Assembly: GCA_002291925.1 (NCBI GenBank)
Contig: DBAY01000045.1
Location: forward strand, 1 to 22,812
Length of the DNA: 22,812 bases
Origin: Alphaproteobacteria bacterium UBA998
GTDB lineage: Bacteria; Pseudomonadota; Alphaproteobacteria; Rickettsiales; UBA998
Direction of reading: 5' to 3'
This document shows positions 6,555-14,700 of this stretch, piece after piece (the stretch's first letter is position 1; the number at the start of each line of letters is the position of its first letter). Both the position numbers and the translations under genes were made by a program. The notes under the pieces were generated by a model. It did no database searches. It saw only the letters and a list, made by a program, of their open reading frames with translations, and was not told where the DNA came from.

Positions 6555-6599
6555 TTCCTAAACGCTAGGTCGGAGGTTCGAATCCTCTCGGTCCCACCA
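6555..6599 (+). other. attachment site: tRNA-Arg(CCT) 3' half left by integration
   Basis: From 6555 the sequence follows tRNA: anticodon loop TTCCTAA (anticodon CCT, 6557-6559), 3' anticodon stem ACGCT, variable AGGTC, T arm GGAGG-TTCGAAT-CCTCT (6572-6588), 3' acceptor strand CGGTCCC (6589-6595), discriminator A and encoded CCA (6597-6599). To the left no D arm is present and the 5' anticodon stem is not adjacent, so this is a partial gene. The 7-nt anticodon loop is the probable crossover region, a known integration position for tyrosine recombinases. The intact tRNA should lie at the other end of the element. Confidence 0.8.
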
Positions 6600-6701
6600 G
6601 TTTTAAGAAACGAATGTTCTTCATTTTCCCGGCGTTCTGGAAAACTTACGCGCGTGAGTAAGAGAATGGTTCTCTCAATTCTGAGTGAAAAGGAGAGTGC
6701 C

Positions 6702-6872
6702 ATGCCAAAGAAAACGCCGTGGGAGAAGCCAGCGCCGAAAGATGCGCACCATACGCATCTGACGGAGGCGGAAAAGCGGGAAGCCAGGGAGCGCGCCGAG
6801 GAAGCTGGAAGGCCTTATCCGAATCTGGTGGATAATATGGCGGGGGCTCGCAAGCACGAGGACGCCGAGTAG
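6702..6872 (+). CDS. conserved small hydrophilic protein, 56 aa
   Basis: ATG 6702 is preceded by AAGGAGAG at 5-nt spacing, a strong ribosome-binding site that decides the start. The 56-aa product (MPKKTPWEKPAPKDAHHTHLT... then GRPYPNLVDNMAGARK) is highly charged with a helical middle (EAEKREARERAEEAG). It has no signal peptide or membrane segment. The motif GRPYPNLVDNM with a KTPWEKPAPK start is one I associate with small uncharacterised alphaproteobacterial proteins; no function is known to me. It is the first backbone gene after the attachment site and ends before a bidirectional terminator shared with the convergent membrane protein. Confidence 0.75.
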   Translation: MPKKTPWEKPAPKDAHHTHLTEAEKREARERAEEAGRPYPNLVDNMAGARKHEDAE

Positions 6873-6906
6873 GCCAGCGCCTCGCATTCCATGGATGGAG
6901 ACAAAG

Positions 6907-6933
6907 AAAAAGCCGCCATGACGGCAGCTTTTT
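6907..6933. terminator. bidirectional intrinsic terminator
   Basis: AAAAAGCCG-CCATGA-CGGCAGCTTTTT folds into a GC stem with one bulged base, flanked by A5 and T5. It therefore gives a T-tract on both strands. It lies midway between the ends of the 56-aa gene (+) and the membrane protein gene (-), exactly where a shared terminator is expected. Confidence 0.75.
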
Positions 6934-6957
6934 CCCATGTGGGTGTGAGGGACTGCT

Positions 6958-8697
6958 TTACGACGCCGCCATCCACCCGGCGCTCGCTGCTGCTGCGGCA
7001 GAAAGCGTGGCCGCAAGCAGCGTCCACCAGCTGGCGGCGATGGCGTTTTTGCGGGTGTGTTCGGCGGTGACGATGGCCTTGCGGCGCAGGGTCTCGTAGC
7101 GGCGCGTGACTTCCGTGGAGACGGTCTCCAGCGACGAGGAGACCGAGTCGCGCACGCCGATGATGCGGTCGGCCACGTCCTCGGCCTGCGCTTCGGAGAG
7201 GCGCGGGTTGGCGCGCAGCAGGGCAATCAGCGAGTCGCGGTCCATCATGGCGAGGCGGCGCTTCAGGATGCCGGGCGCATGGGCCGGGTCCTCGAACATC
7301 TCGCGCACCTCGGCTTTCAGCTCGGCATAGTTCAGCTCCGGGCGGCCCAGATCGTTGAAGAAGCTCTCCAGCCGTCCGTCGATGCCCTGCGGCATGGCGC
7401 GCAGGCGGTCGCGGGTGGAAGGCGAGCTGCTGTCGCTGCCGGTGGCACCGTGCTGGGCGCGCAGCATGCCGAAGACGCGGTCCATCACGTTCAGCGCCTG
7501 ATCAGCCTTCTGCTCGTCCATGCTCGGATGGGTGGCGATGAGGGCGCGCAGCGTGTCGCGGTCGAACATATTGAGGCGGCGCGTCAGCACGCCGGGGGCG
7601 GCGTTCGGGTCATGCAGGATGCGCTCGAGGTCGGCCTTCAGGGTTTCCGGGTCAAGTTCCTCGCGGCCGGTCTGGCGCAGATACTCGGCGACGCTCTCGC
7701 GGGCGGCGCGGGCATCCTCGTCGGCCATCGGAGCGAAGCGGTCGCCCATCGCCAGTGCCTGATCAGCGCGCGCGTTGCCGGCATTCTCCCGGGCGACGCG
7801 TACGGCCTCGCGGGTGGCGTCCTGCAGCTTGGCGGCGTTCTCGCGGGTGAAGTACTTGCTGTTCTTCTTGATGTGCAGGTCCAGTACGCGCACGAGCTGG
7901 CCTTCCTCCATCACGCTGCGCTCCTCCACCTCGATCTGGTTGATGAGGCGGGCGAGTTCGCGCGTGATGCGCTTGTAGTCCATGGGTTTGGGCTCCATGC
8001 GGGAGAGGTAGTTCTCCAGGCTGCGATCAAGGTTGGTCTTGCGCATCAGGCGGTCGACTTCCTCATAGATGCCGCGCACGGTGCGGCGGGCGTTGAGCTC
8101 CGCCTGCTTCTCCGGGCTGTGGCTGATGACGCGGCTGAGGCCCCCGAACGCGCCGCGCACCCCGGCCAGCGCCGAATTGAGCAGCCCGCCGATGAGGGAG
8201 GAAATGCTCTTGATTTCCAGATACAGCATGGTCATGAAGAAGGCCGCCCAGATGACGAGGCCGAGAATGAGGCCGTTCAGCGCGTCAGCGGAGAGGCTCA
8301 GCTGCACCGCCAGCCACGTCGCGGCGAACAGCGCCAGGCTGGTGCTGATGACCGCCCACAGGCCGAGGCCGGAGGTGATCTTCATGCCGGGGGTGGCGTG
8401 GTCTTCTTCAAGGTCAGAGGCGCTGTTGCCGATCTCGTCGAAGGACGGCACGCCGGCGGTAGCGGCGGAGCGCTTGGCGGCCGGTTCCTCGAGGTTCGGC
8501 GTCATGGACAGGCCGAGCGCGACGGAGAGGGTGGTCAGCAGCAGCTGGATGCCATAGGCGAGGATGACCCCGGCGATGAGCGCGAGGAAGAAGCTCGGCG
8601 TGAAGGACGTTGCCGTCACCACCGCGTCATCTGCGATCACCTGCGCCGAGGCGGGGGCCGCCATCGCCGTTCCAAGAATTGCACCGACTGCACGCAT
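6958..8697 (-). CDS. membrane protein with three diverged cytoplasmic repeats, function unknown
   Basis: A 579-aa protein. ATG 8697 is chosen because GGAGGG lies just upstream and it gives a clean signal peptide (MRAVGAILGTAMAAPASA); a TTG nine codons further upstream is less likely. Hydrophobic segments lie at about 36-64, 108-133 and 140-160, with another at 553-576. The soluble part contains three diverged units: 230-305 (YLSRMEPKPMDYKRITRELARLI...), 339-408 (YLRQTGREELDPETLKADLERIL...MFDRDTLRALIATHPSMDEQKADQALNVMDRV) and 446-517 (FFNDLGRPELNYAELKAEVREMF...MMDRDSLIALLRANPRLSEAQAEDVADRI). Similar '(F/Y)DRDTL..LL....LSEEQ' units occur, as I recall, in cyanobacterial membrane proteins of unknown role. 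A Ser-rich linker lies at 420-428. Monocistronic; nothing nearby hints at function. Confidence 0.85.
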   Translation of the reverse strand: MRAVGAILGTAMAAPASAQVIADDAVVTATSFTPSFFLALIAGVILAYGIQLLLTTLSVALGLSMTPNLEEPAAKRSAATAGVPSFDEIGNSASDLEEDHATPGMKITSGLGLWAVISTSLALFAATWLAVQLSLSADALNGLILGLVIWAAFFMTMLYLEIKSISSLIGGLLNSALAGVRGAFGGLSRVISHSPEKQAELNARRTVRGIYEEVDRLMRKTNLDRSLENYLSRMEPKPMDYKRITRELARLINQIEVEERSVMEEGQLVRVLDLHIKKNSKYFTRENAAKLQDATREAVRVARENAGNARADQALAMGDRFAPMADEDARAARESVAEYLRQTGREELDPETLKADLERILHDPNAAPGVLTRRLNMFDRDTLRALIATHPSMDEQKADQALNVMDRVFGMLRAQHGATGSDSSSPSTRDRLRAMPQGIDGRLESFFNDLGRPELNYAELKAEVREMFEDPAHAPGILKRRLAMMDRDSLIALLRANPRLSEAQAEDVADRIIGVRDSVSSSLETVSTEVTRRYETLRRKAIVTAEHTRKNAIAASWWTLLAATLSAAAAASAGWMAAS

Positions 8698-8815
8698 ACA
8701 TCCCTCCATGAATTTTCCGCACAAAAATTAGGGAAATCCGCGTGGTGGCGCGATGGGGCGGCGGGCCTGAAAAATTCAGCTTGCCGTAAAGCGAAAGGGC
8801 TTCTTGGCACCCCCT

Positions 8816-8846
8816 CTTGACGGAAAAATGACGCGTTCCTACATTT
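8816..8846 (+). promoter_or_regulatory. RpoH (sigma-32)-type heat-shock promoter of hsp20
   Basis: CTTGAC (8816-8821), a 17-bp spacer and CTACATTT (8839-8846) fit the alphaproteobacterial RpoH pattern (CTTGA, then C-TAT-T). Transcription would begin near 8852, which is the first base of the leader hairpins described next, so promoter and thermometer positions agree. Confidence 0.6.
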
Positions 8847-8850
8847 ATTC

Positions 8851-8909
8851 ATGCAGGCAGCCTTCGGGGGTTTGCATAAGTAAAAACCTTGCTGTTACAG
8901 GAGGTTATT
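8851..8909 (+). promoter_or_regulatory. ROSE-like RNA thermometer in the hsp20 5' leader
   Basis: Two consecutive stem-loops fill the leader. The first pairs ATGCAGGC with GTTTGCAT (8851-8877). The second, just before the start codon, pairs CCUUGCUG with CAGGAGG around a UUA loop (about 8887-8904). This sequesters the AGGAGG Shine-Dalgarno and leaves one unpaired G opposite it. The U(U/C)GCU block with a bulged G facing the ribosome-binding site is the signature of ROSE thermometers, known to repress small heat-shock genes at low temperature. Pairing is by eye. Confidence 0.65.
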
Positions 8910-9380
8910 ATGACGACAGCACTTTCTCTGACGCCTCTTTTCCGTCAATCGGTCGGCTTTGACCGGTTCAACGATCTGTTCCAGACGCTGCTTTCCGGCG
9001 AGGAGCAGGCGACGGGCAATCCCTATCCCCCCTACAACATCGAAAAGCGCGGTGAGGATACGTATGGTATCACCATGGCGCTGGCCGGGTTCTCCGAGAA
9101 GGACCTGACCATCACCGTGCAGAATGACCGGCTGATGGTCGCTGGCCGCATCGAGGAAAAGCGCGAGGAAGGCGTGGAATATTTGCATCGCGGTATCGCC
9201 ACGCGGGCCTTCGAGCGCACCTTCCGCCTCGCCGATCACCTCAAAGTGGTGGGCGCCGAGCTGAAGGACGGGCTGCTGCGCATCCAGCTGAAGCGCGAAG
9301 TGCCCGAAGAAGCCAAGCCGCGCATGATTCCGATTAACGGCGTCACCGCCCAGACCATCGAGGGCAAGGCGAAGAAATAA
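8910..9380 (+). CDS. Hsp20/alpha-crystallin family small heat-shock protein (IbpA-like)
   Basis: A 156-aa ATP-independent holdase that keeps unfolding proteins soluble for DnaK/ClpB. The alpha-crystallin domain spans about 39-135: start YNIEKRGEDTYGITMALAGFSEKDLTITVQNDRLMVAGR, the typical loop and FERTFRLADHLKVVGAELKDGLLRIQLKRE, ending with a C-terminal MIPIN, the I-x-I anchor needed for oligomer assembly. The N-terminal part (PLFRQSVGFDRFNDLF) is of the class A rhizobial/IbpA kind. ATG 8910 is fixed by AGGAGG at 5-nt spacing; an upstream in-frame start at 8889 would lie inside the thermometer hairpin and is rejected. The gene has its own heat-shock promoter, leader and terminator. Confidence 0.95.
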   Translation: MTTALSLTPLFRQSVGFDRFNDLFQTLLSGEEQATGNPYPPYNIEKRGEDTYGITMALAGFSEKDLTITVQNDRLMVAGRIEEKREEGVEYLHRGIATRAFERTFRLADHLKVVGAELKDGLLRIQLKREVPEEAKPRMIPINGVTAQTIEGKAKK

Positions 9381-9403
9381 CGCACACGCGTTAGCAAGCG
9401 AAG

Positions 9404-9435
9404 CCGGGGAGCGGGTGACTGCTCCCCGGTTTTTT
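9404..9435 (+). terminator. strong intrinsic terminator of hsp20
   Basis: CCGGGGAGC (9404-9412), an 8-base loop, GCTCCCCGG (9421-9429), then six T (9430-9435). The 9-bp stem is perfect and lies 23 bases after the hsp20 stop codon. Confidence 0.9.
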
Positions 9436-9447
9436 GTTTGGGGGAAA

Positions 9448-9556
9448 CCCCCTCCCCTGTTTACGGGGGAGGGCTGGGGTGGGGGCAGGGCGCTTCGGTT
9501 GGCTTGAGCGCAAGTGGCATCCCCCCTCCCAACCTCCCCGCGTAAACAGGGGGAGG
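9448..9556. repeat. large palindromic intergenic repeat
   Basis: A left block at 9448-9485 (containing CCTCCCCTGTTTACGGGGGA) and a right block at 9521-9556 (containing CCCGCGTAAACAGGGGGAGG) are near-perfect inverted copies around a 35-bp centre. Each half is itself palindromic around TGTTTAC. The form resembles dispersed REP/MITE-like palindromes of GC-rich proteobacteria. It sits between the hsp20 terminator and the convergent end of the PBP1C gene. Confidence 0.7.
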
Positions 9557-9570
9557 AACAGGGCCGGTGC

Positions 9571-11730
9571 TTACTTCACCACAAACCGAACCGGCCCGCT
9601 TTTCTTCACATCCCCATCCGGTGACCAGAAAAACGCCGTCAGTTCATATTTCCCGCGCGCGACGGGCCAGAGATAGGTGGCCTTGTCCGTGCGGGCGACC
9701 TGCTGGCCATTGAGGAACCATTCCACCTCGCCGCCTTCCGGCAGGCCGCCCACTTCCCAGCGGAAGGCCTGCAATTCGCTGGGAATGCGGGGATCATACG
9801 CCATCTGCAGATTCTGCGTCGGGCGGAGGATGCCCGGCGTTACGGGCGGGGCATAGGCGACGGCGTCCGGCATCTGGCCGGGGAGGAAATACTCGGTGCG
9901 CGCGGTGCAGCCCTGCTGCGACTGTCCGGCGGCGGGCAGGCAGACTTCCTGCGCGAGCAGGTGGCGATCCAGCGGCAACGGGCGGGTGCGCTGGCCGCGC
10001 GTGAGTTCAGCGAAGATGGCGCGCAGGGCGAGCGACGGCCCGGTGGAGCCGGTGACGCCGTCGGTCGGCGTCTGGTCGAGATTGCCCATCCAGAGGCCGA
10101 CCACGTAGCGGTAATTATAACCGACCGCCCAGGCGTCGCGGTAATCGGTGGAGGTGCCGGTCTTGGCGGCGGTCTGCACAGGGAGGTTCAGCACGCTGCT
10201 GGCCCCGAACTCCAACTGCCGCGCATAGGGGTCGGAGAGGATATGGCCGATCAGCGAGGCGGCGGGGGCCGAGATGACCGGCGTGGGGGTGACGGCATGG
10301 GCGTCCATGGTCAGGCGGAGCGGGCGGAACTGCCCGCCCTGCGCCAGCGCCGCGTAGCCCTGCACCAGTTCTTTCAGCGTCACCTCGCCATTGCCGAGCG
10401 CGAGGCCGACATCGTAGCGGCGGCTGTCATCGCCGAGGCTCGCAAAGCCGAGCTGGTGCAGCCGCTTCAGATAGTCCGCCACGCCGACATAATTCACCGT
10501 GCGCACCGCCGGTGTGTTGAGCGAGTTGGCCAGCGCCTCGCGCAGGGAGACGGGGCCGTAATAATGGCGGCTGTAATTGCGGAAAGCATGCAGGCCCGCA
10601 CCCACCGCATCCTGCAGCGGCGCATCCTCGATGAGCGTGGCGGCGGTCCAGCCTTTCTCGAGCGCGGTGGCATAAAGAAAGGGTTTGAGCGCCGAGCCGG
10701 GCTGGCGCGGGGTGATGACGGGGTCGATGGCGCGGCTGGGGGTGCTGGCGTCTCCGGCCACGACCCAGGCCAGCACCTCGCCGGTGCGGTGATCGGCCAC
10801 CATTGCCGCAGCGTTATGCACCTGCTTGGGAGCCAGCGCCTTCAGCCGCTCGTTCAGCAGCGATCGCACCTTGGCCTGCAGCCCGGCATCGAGCGTGCTG
10901 CGGATGCGCTCCGCCCCGCTGCCATGCAGGCGCACATACTGCACGAAATGCGACGCATCGAGCGGCGGGGTGGGGGCTTCCAAGGCGAATGCCTGTTCTG
11001 CGAGCCGTGCATGCTCTTCCGCATTGAGCAGGCCGCGTTCCTGCATGGCATCGGCGAGGCGGGTGATGGCGGCGTTCAGCCGGTCGCCGCCTTTCTTCTG
11101 CCACGGGTCGAGCGCGGAGGGGGCGCGCACCAGCACGGCGAGCGCCAGCATTTCCTTGCGGTTGAGCGTGTCGAGGTTGCGGTTGAAATAGCCGCGCGCC
11201 GCCTGCACCACGCCGCGCCAGTTGCGCGCATAAGGCACCTGATTGAGGTAAAATTCCAGAATATCCGGCTTAGTGAGCTGGGCCTCCAGCTGCTGCGCTT
11301 CCCAGCCCTCCAGCCAGCGTGACCAGAGCGTGCGCGGGCGCGGATGCAGCATGCGCACCACCTGCTCCGAGAGCGTGCTGGCACCGCGCACTGTACGCCC
11401 CTGCCGCAGGTTCGCCCAGAGCGCACCAAACCGCGCCTGCCAGTCGATGCCGCCATGTTCCTGAAAGCGGCGGTCCTCGGCGACGAGAAAGGCCTGCTGC
11501 AGGAATTCCGGCATCTCATGCAGGGCGCGCACGTCGTAGAGGTTCCAGCGGTTCTGGTAGGTCACGTTGAGCGGCGTGCCGTGGCGGTCGAGCACCTGCA
11601 CGCGGTGCATGTCGGAAGCGAGCGCCCGGTAGTCCGGCATCACCGGCCGCATGTTCCACCACGTCACGCCCGCCAGCAGCAGCGGCGCCACCAGCGCGGT
11701 GAGGAGAACGGCCCGGAGGCTACTTCGCAT
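9571..11730 (-). CDS. pbpC: penicillin-binding protein 1C (class A PBP)
   Basis: A 719-aa bifunctional peptidoglycan synthase anchored in the inner membrane by residues 5-25 and acting in the periplasm. The glycosyltransferase 51 domain (about 60-230) has the catalytic Glu85 motif EDRRFQEHGG, then GASTLSEQ (117-123) and KPDILEFYLNQVPY (154-167). The transpeptidase domain (about 305-600) has SxxK with Ser346 (SALK), SLN at 403-405 and KTGT at 523-526. Residues about 630-719 (ending RGKYELTAFFWSPDGDVKKSGPVRFVV) match the PBP1C C-terminal domain. The start lies 11 nt inside the alpha-2-macroglobulin gene, so the two are translated as one operon; the same pairing (yfhM-pbpC) is known in E. coli and many other bacteria. 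All catalytic residues are present. Confidence 0.95.
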   Translation of the reverse strand: MRSSLRAVLLTALVAPLLLAGVTWWNMRPVMPDYRALASDMHRVQVLDRHGTPLNVTYQNRWNLYDVRALHEMPEFLQQAFLVAEDRRFQEHGGIDWQARFGALWANLRQGRTVRGASTLSEQVVRMLHPRPRTLWSRWLEGWEAQQLEAQLTKPDILEFYLNQVPYARNWRGVVQAARGYFNRNLDTLNRKEMLALAVLVRAPSALDPWQKKGGDRLNAAITRLADAMQERGLLNAEEHARLAEQAFALEAPTPPLDASHFVQYVRLHGSGAERIRSTLDAGLQAKVRSLLNERLKALAPKQVHNAAAMVADHRTGEVLAWVVAGDASTPSRAIDPVITPRQPGSALKPFLYATALEKGWTAATLIEDAPLQDAVGAGLHAFRNYSRHYYGPVSLREALANSLNTPAVRTVNYVGVADYLKRLHQLGFASLGDDSRRYDVGLALGNGEVTLKELVQGYAALAQGGQFRPLRLTMDAHAVTPTPVISAPAASLIGHILSDPYARQLEFGASSVLNLPVQTAAKTGTSTDYRDAWAVGYNYRYVVGLWMGNLDQTPTDGVTGSTGPSLALRAIFAELTRGQRTRPLPLDRHLLAQEVCLPAAGQSQQGCTARTEYFLPGQMPDAVAYAPPVTPGILRPTQNLQMAYDPRIPSELQAFRWEVGGLPEGGEVEWFLNGQQVARTDKATYLWPVARGKYELTAFFWSPDGDVKKSGPVRFVVK

Positions 11731-14700
11731 CGCCGACCTTCAGCTGACCCGACGGGGTCTTGCCGAAGATGTCGGGGTCATACATTTCCTCGGCCATGGA
11801 GGGCAGCAGGCTGAACTCACCCTCGGCAATCACCTGCGCCGTGTAGGAGAGGTGGTAATTCCCTGCGGGGAGGTAATCGGCATAGAAGCGGGCCGCGTCG
11901 TGGCGAAGCTCCTGATGGTAGAAGCTCCAGCGCGAAGCCTCGTAGCCCACCCAGTCGTTGAACTTGAAGAACCAGCTATTGTCCGAGCGCACGTAATCAC
12001 CTTTGGCGGCATCGACCACGGAGTCTGTGGCGAGGTCGCGGTTCACTGGCTCCAGGCCGCCGGGGACGGGGTCATCGACCACCACATAGGTACGGGCGCT
12101 GGGCAGGGAAATATAGAGGTCCACCAGCACCAGTTCGCCGCGCTTGACGGCGAAGGGCGAGTCCAGCCTCACCCATTTGCCGTCACGCTCCACCGAGTAT
12201 TCGCGGTGCAGCTCGATGCCTGCATTGACGGGCTGGTCAGCCTCGCCGGTCGGGGCGAAGGAGAGGCGCGTGCTGTAATAGAGGCGGCCCGTGCCTTCGC
12301 GCTCCAGCGTCACCGTGGCGGTGCGGCCGGGGTCCGTAGCGGTGACCGGGCGGCGCAGGGTAACGGAGGGGTTGCGCACGTCATCAAACGTGGTCTCGCC
12401 CATCGGCTCTTCATCCAGTTTTGCGGCAACCTGCATGGCCGGTTTCTCGGCCTCGTAGATCTTACTGTAGGTGAGCAGTGCGTTCATGCAGAAGAGGTTC
12501 TCCTGCGTGTTCTCCCAATGATCCCGCGTGCCGCGCGACTGGGTGATGCTGCGCACGAGGCGGAAGGGCATGTCGCCCACCACGCTCGCGCCTTCCGGCG
12601 TTTCGCCGTAAAGCGTGAGCGCTTCCAGGATGGCGCAGTTCTCGCGCAGCGGGCTGGCGAGCAGGCGCTTGTAGCTGTCATCCAGCGTCTCGTTGAAGGT
12701 GACTTTGCCGCCGGACTGGTTGGCGTGGCTGAGGATGTCATCCACCACCTTGCGCGTCCCGGCTGGCGAAGCCTTCAGCTTCACGGCAGCGAGCAGGTAA
12801 TGCGTCTTGCCGAACAGGCTCATCTGCGGCACGTGCGAGGTGTAGCGCTCCAGATCGGCGAGGGTCACCTTGCCCTGATCGGCCAGTGCTGCCAGCGCCA
12901 CGGCCCGCACGGTGGAGGCCATGCCGGGGTCGTAATAGCTCGGCGCCACGTCCTGTTTCAGGAAGCGCTGCAGGTAGGCTTGCAGGCTTTGCTCCACCGT
13001 TTCCGGCACGGTCTGGCCCATAGTGCGCAGCCAGTTGAAGCCAAGCGCGGTGTACGCGCTGAGGTAGGGATCGACATACTCATCATCGGCGCGGAAGAAG
13101 GTCATCCCTCCGCTGGGCGCCTGGAAGCTGGCGGCGCTGGCCAGCGTCTTTGCCGGAAGCCCGGCGGCATCCGCCCAGACCAGTTTTTCCGGCAGGTAGG
13201 ATTCCAGCGCCGTGAAATGGCCCGCCGCGATGGCCTTGGTGAGCTGCTGCTCCCAGCAGATATAGGGATAATCGCGGATATACTCGAAGGCCCCGGCGAT
13301 GTTGCCGATGACGCTCGGCGACAGCACCACGCTGACATCGCCCACATCCGTTTTCATCTCCTTCGGAAAGGCAATGCGGTCGCTGACACTGTTCTCCGTG
13401 GTGGTGCCGTAGGTAGCCGCCGTCTCCAGCGAACGCCATTTTTTCACGGGCAAATGATGGGTCAGGGCGTCACGGTCGGTGGCATCGCCCGCTTCGGCGG
13501 TGAAGCTTATGTCGCCTTCCTTCTGCGCACGGACTTCGGGGAGGGCCGCGGCGTCAAGCGGCAGCCAGACGGTCTCGCGCTTGAAGGACTCCAGATGCAC
13601 GGTGGTATTCAGCGTGCCCGCTTCCTTCACCGAGCCTTCGGCCATCAGGCGCACTTCGATGTCGCGCGGCTTATCGGTGCGGTTCATCACGGAGAAGCCT
13701 GCCTTGAAATGGTCGCCTTCCATCACCTGGTTCGGCATGACGGGGCGCAACTCGGTGGGGCGGTTCACTTTGAAATTGCCGTCGCCGAGGCCCATGCGGT
13801 CGGTCGGGGTGACGGCCATCGCCAGCACACGCCAGCCGGTGAGGTTGTCCGGCACTTCGAAGGTGACGGTGGCATTGCCGTTCGCATCGACGGGCAGCGA
13901 GGGGTTCCAGTAGCTCACGAACTTGAACAGCGAGCGCATGGCGAGGTCCGCTCCGCCATCGCCACCGGGGTTGGTGCCTTTTTTCTCGAACTTCTGGCGG
14001 CCGATGAGCTGGGTGATGAGGTTGTAGTTGCGCAAATCCAGGCCGTTCAGGCTGTAGAAGCCGCTGTAGGGGTCGAACTTGCCCTTGCCGCCGATGAGGT
14101 CGAGGACGGATTCATCGAGCACGGTGACGGCCAGCTCGATCGGCTCTTTGCTGCCGGGATGTTTCGGCTCGGCATGCAGCGTCAGGGTGACTTTTTCACG
14201 GGGGCGGTAGGTGTCCTTGTCGGTGGTGGCGGTGACGGTCATCTCCTTGTAGGGGTCTTTCACCACCATCCCTGCGTAACCCATGCGGAAGGCGGGCTTG
14301 CCGAGGTCAACCTCGCCCGGCTTGCCGTAAGCCTTGTCGGCGACGCGCGGGGCCATCACGCTGATCGAGACATAGAAGCCCGGCACGTAATCCGGCTTGA
14401 TGGGAATCTCGATGATGGGCGTGCTGCCCTCCAGCGTTTGCGTGAAATGGTCGATGACGCCGTAACGCTCGACGGTCACGAGCGCCTGCGCGCCGGGGTA
14501 GGGGTTCTTCACGAGGTAGCGCGCGGTATCGCCCACCTTGAGGTCGCTCGCCTGCGGGATGATTTCCAGCGCATTGGTATTGTCGTCATCCCACAGCACG
14601 TAGTCGCCGCCGGTGGCCCATAGGCGCAGCTCGGTCTGCTGGGTGCGGCCTTTCGCGTCGGCGACCTTGGCGATGGCGCGGTAGCTGCCTGCCGTGTCGG

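Larger units (their letters stand above)
1..6599. mobile_element. tRNA-Arg-integrated element carrying a restriction-modification system (partial)
   Basis: Five co-oriented minus-strand genes (integrase, AlpA-like HTH, primase-helicase, C5 methyltransferase, SinI-like endonuclease) end at a tRNA-Arg(CCT) 3' half at 6555-6599, next to the integrase. Base composition is clearly more AT-rich than the DNA beyond 6600. Integrase plus AlpA plus a replicative primase-helicase with a defence cargo is the plan of P4-like phage satellites and small integrative elements (known families). No capsid, terminase, relaxase or type IV secretion gene is visible in this part. The distal attachment site is off the left edge, so total size is unknown. 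Calling it a satellite is inference; calling it an integrated element is well supported. Confidence 0.8.

Noticed and set aside
6528..6599. A complete functional tRNA gene
   Set aside because: Only the part from the anticodon loop to CCA fits; the 5' half lacks a D arm and is about four bases too short, so it is called an attachment-site fragment.
7057..8820. Long plus-strand frame opposite the membrane protein
   Set aside because: It is a mirror of the high-GC gene on the minus strand: low-complexity His/Arg/Gly/Ala content, no ribosome-binding site, and the minus-strand frame has a signal peptide, membrane segments and repeats.
9961..11322. 453-codon plus-strand frame within pbpC
   Set aside because: Antisense shadow of PBP1C; no motif and no ribosome-binding site.
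11651..14623. 990-codon plus-strand frame within the macroglobulin gene
   Set aside because: Composition typical of an antisense GC-rich shadow (rich in His, Arg, Gly, Val) with no domain; the minus strand carries clear macroglobulin motifs.
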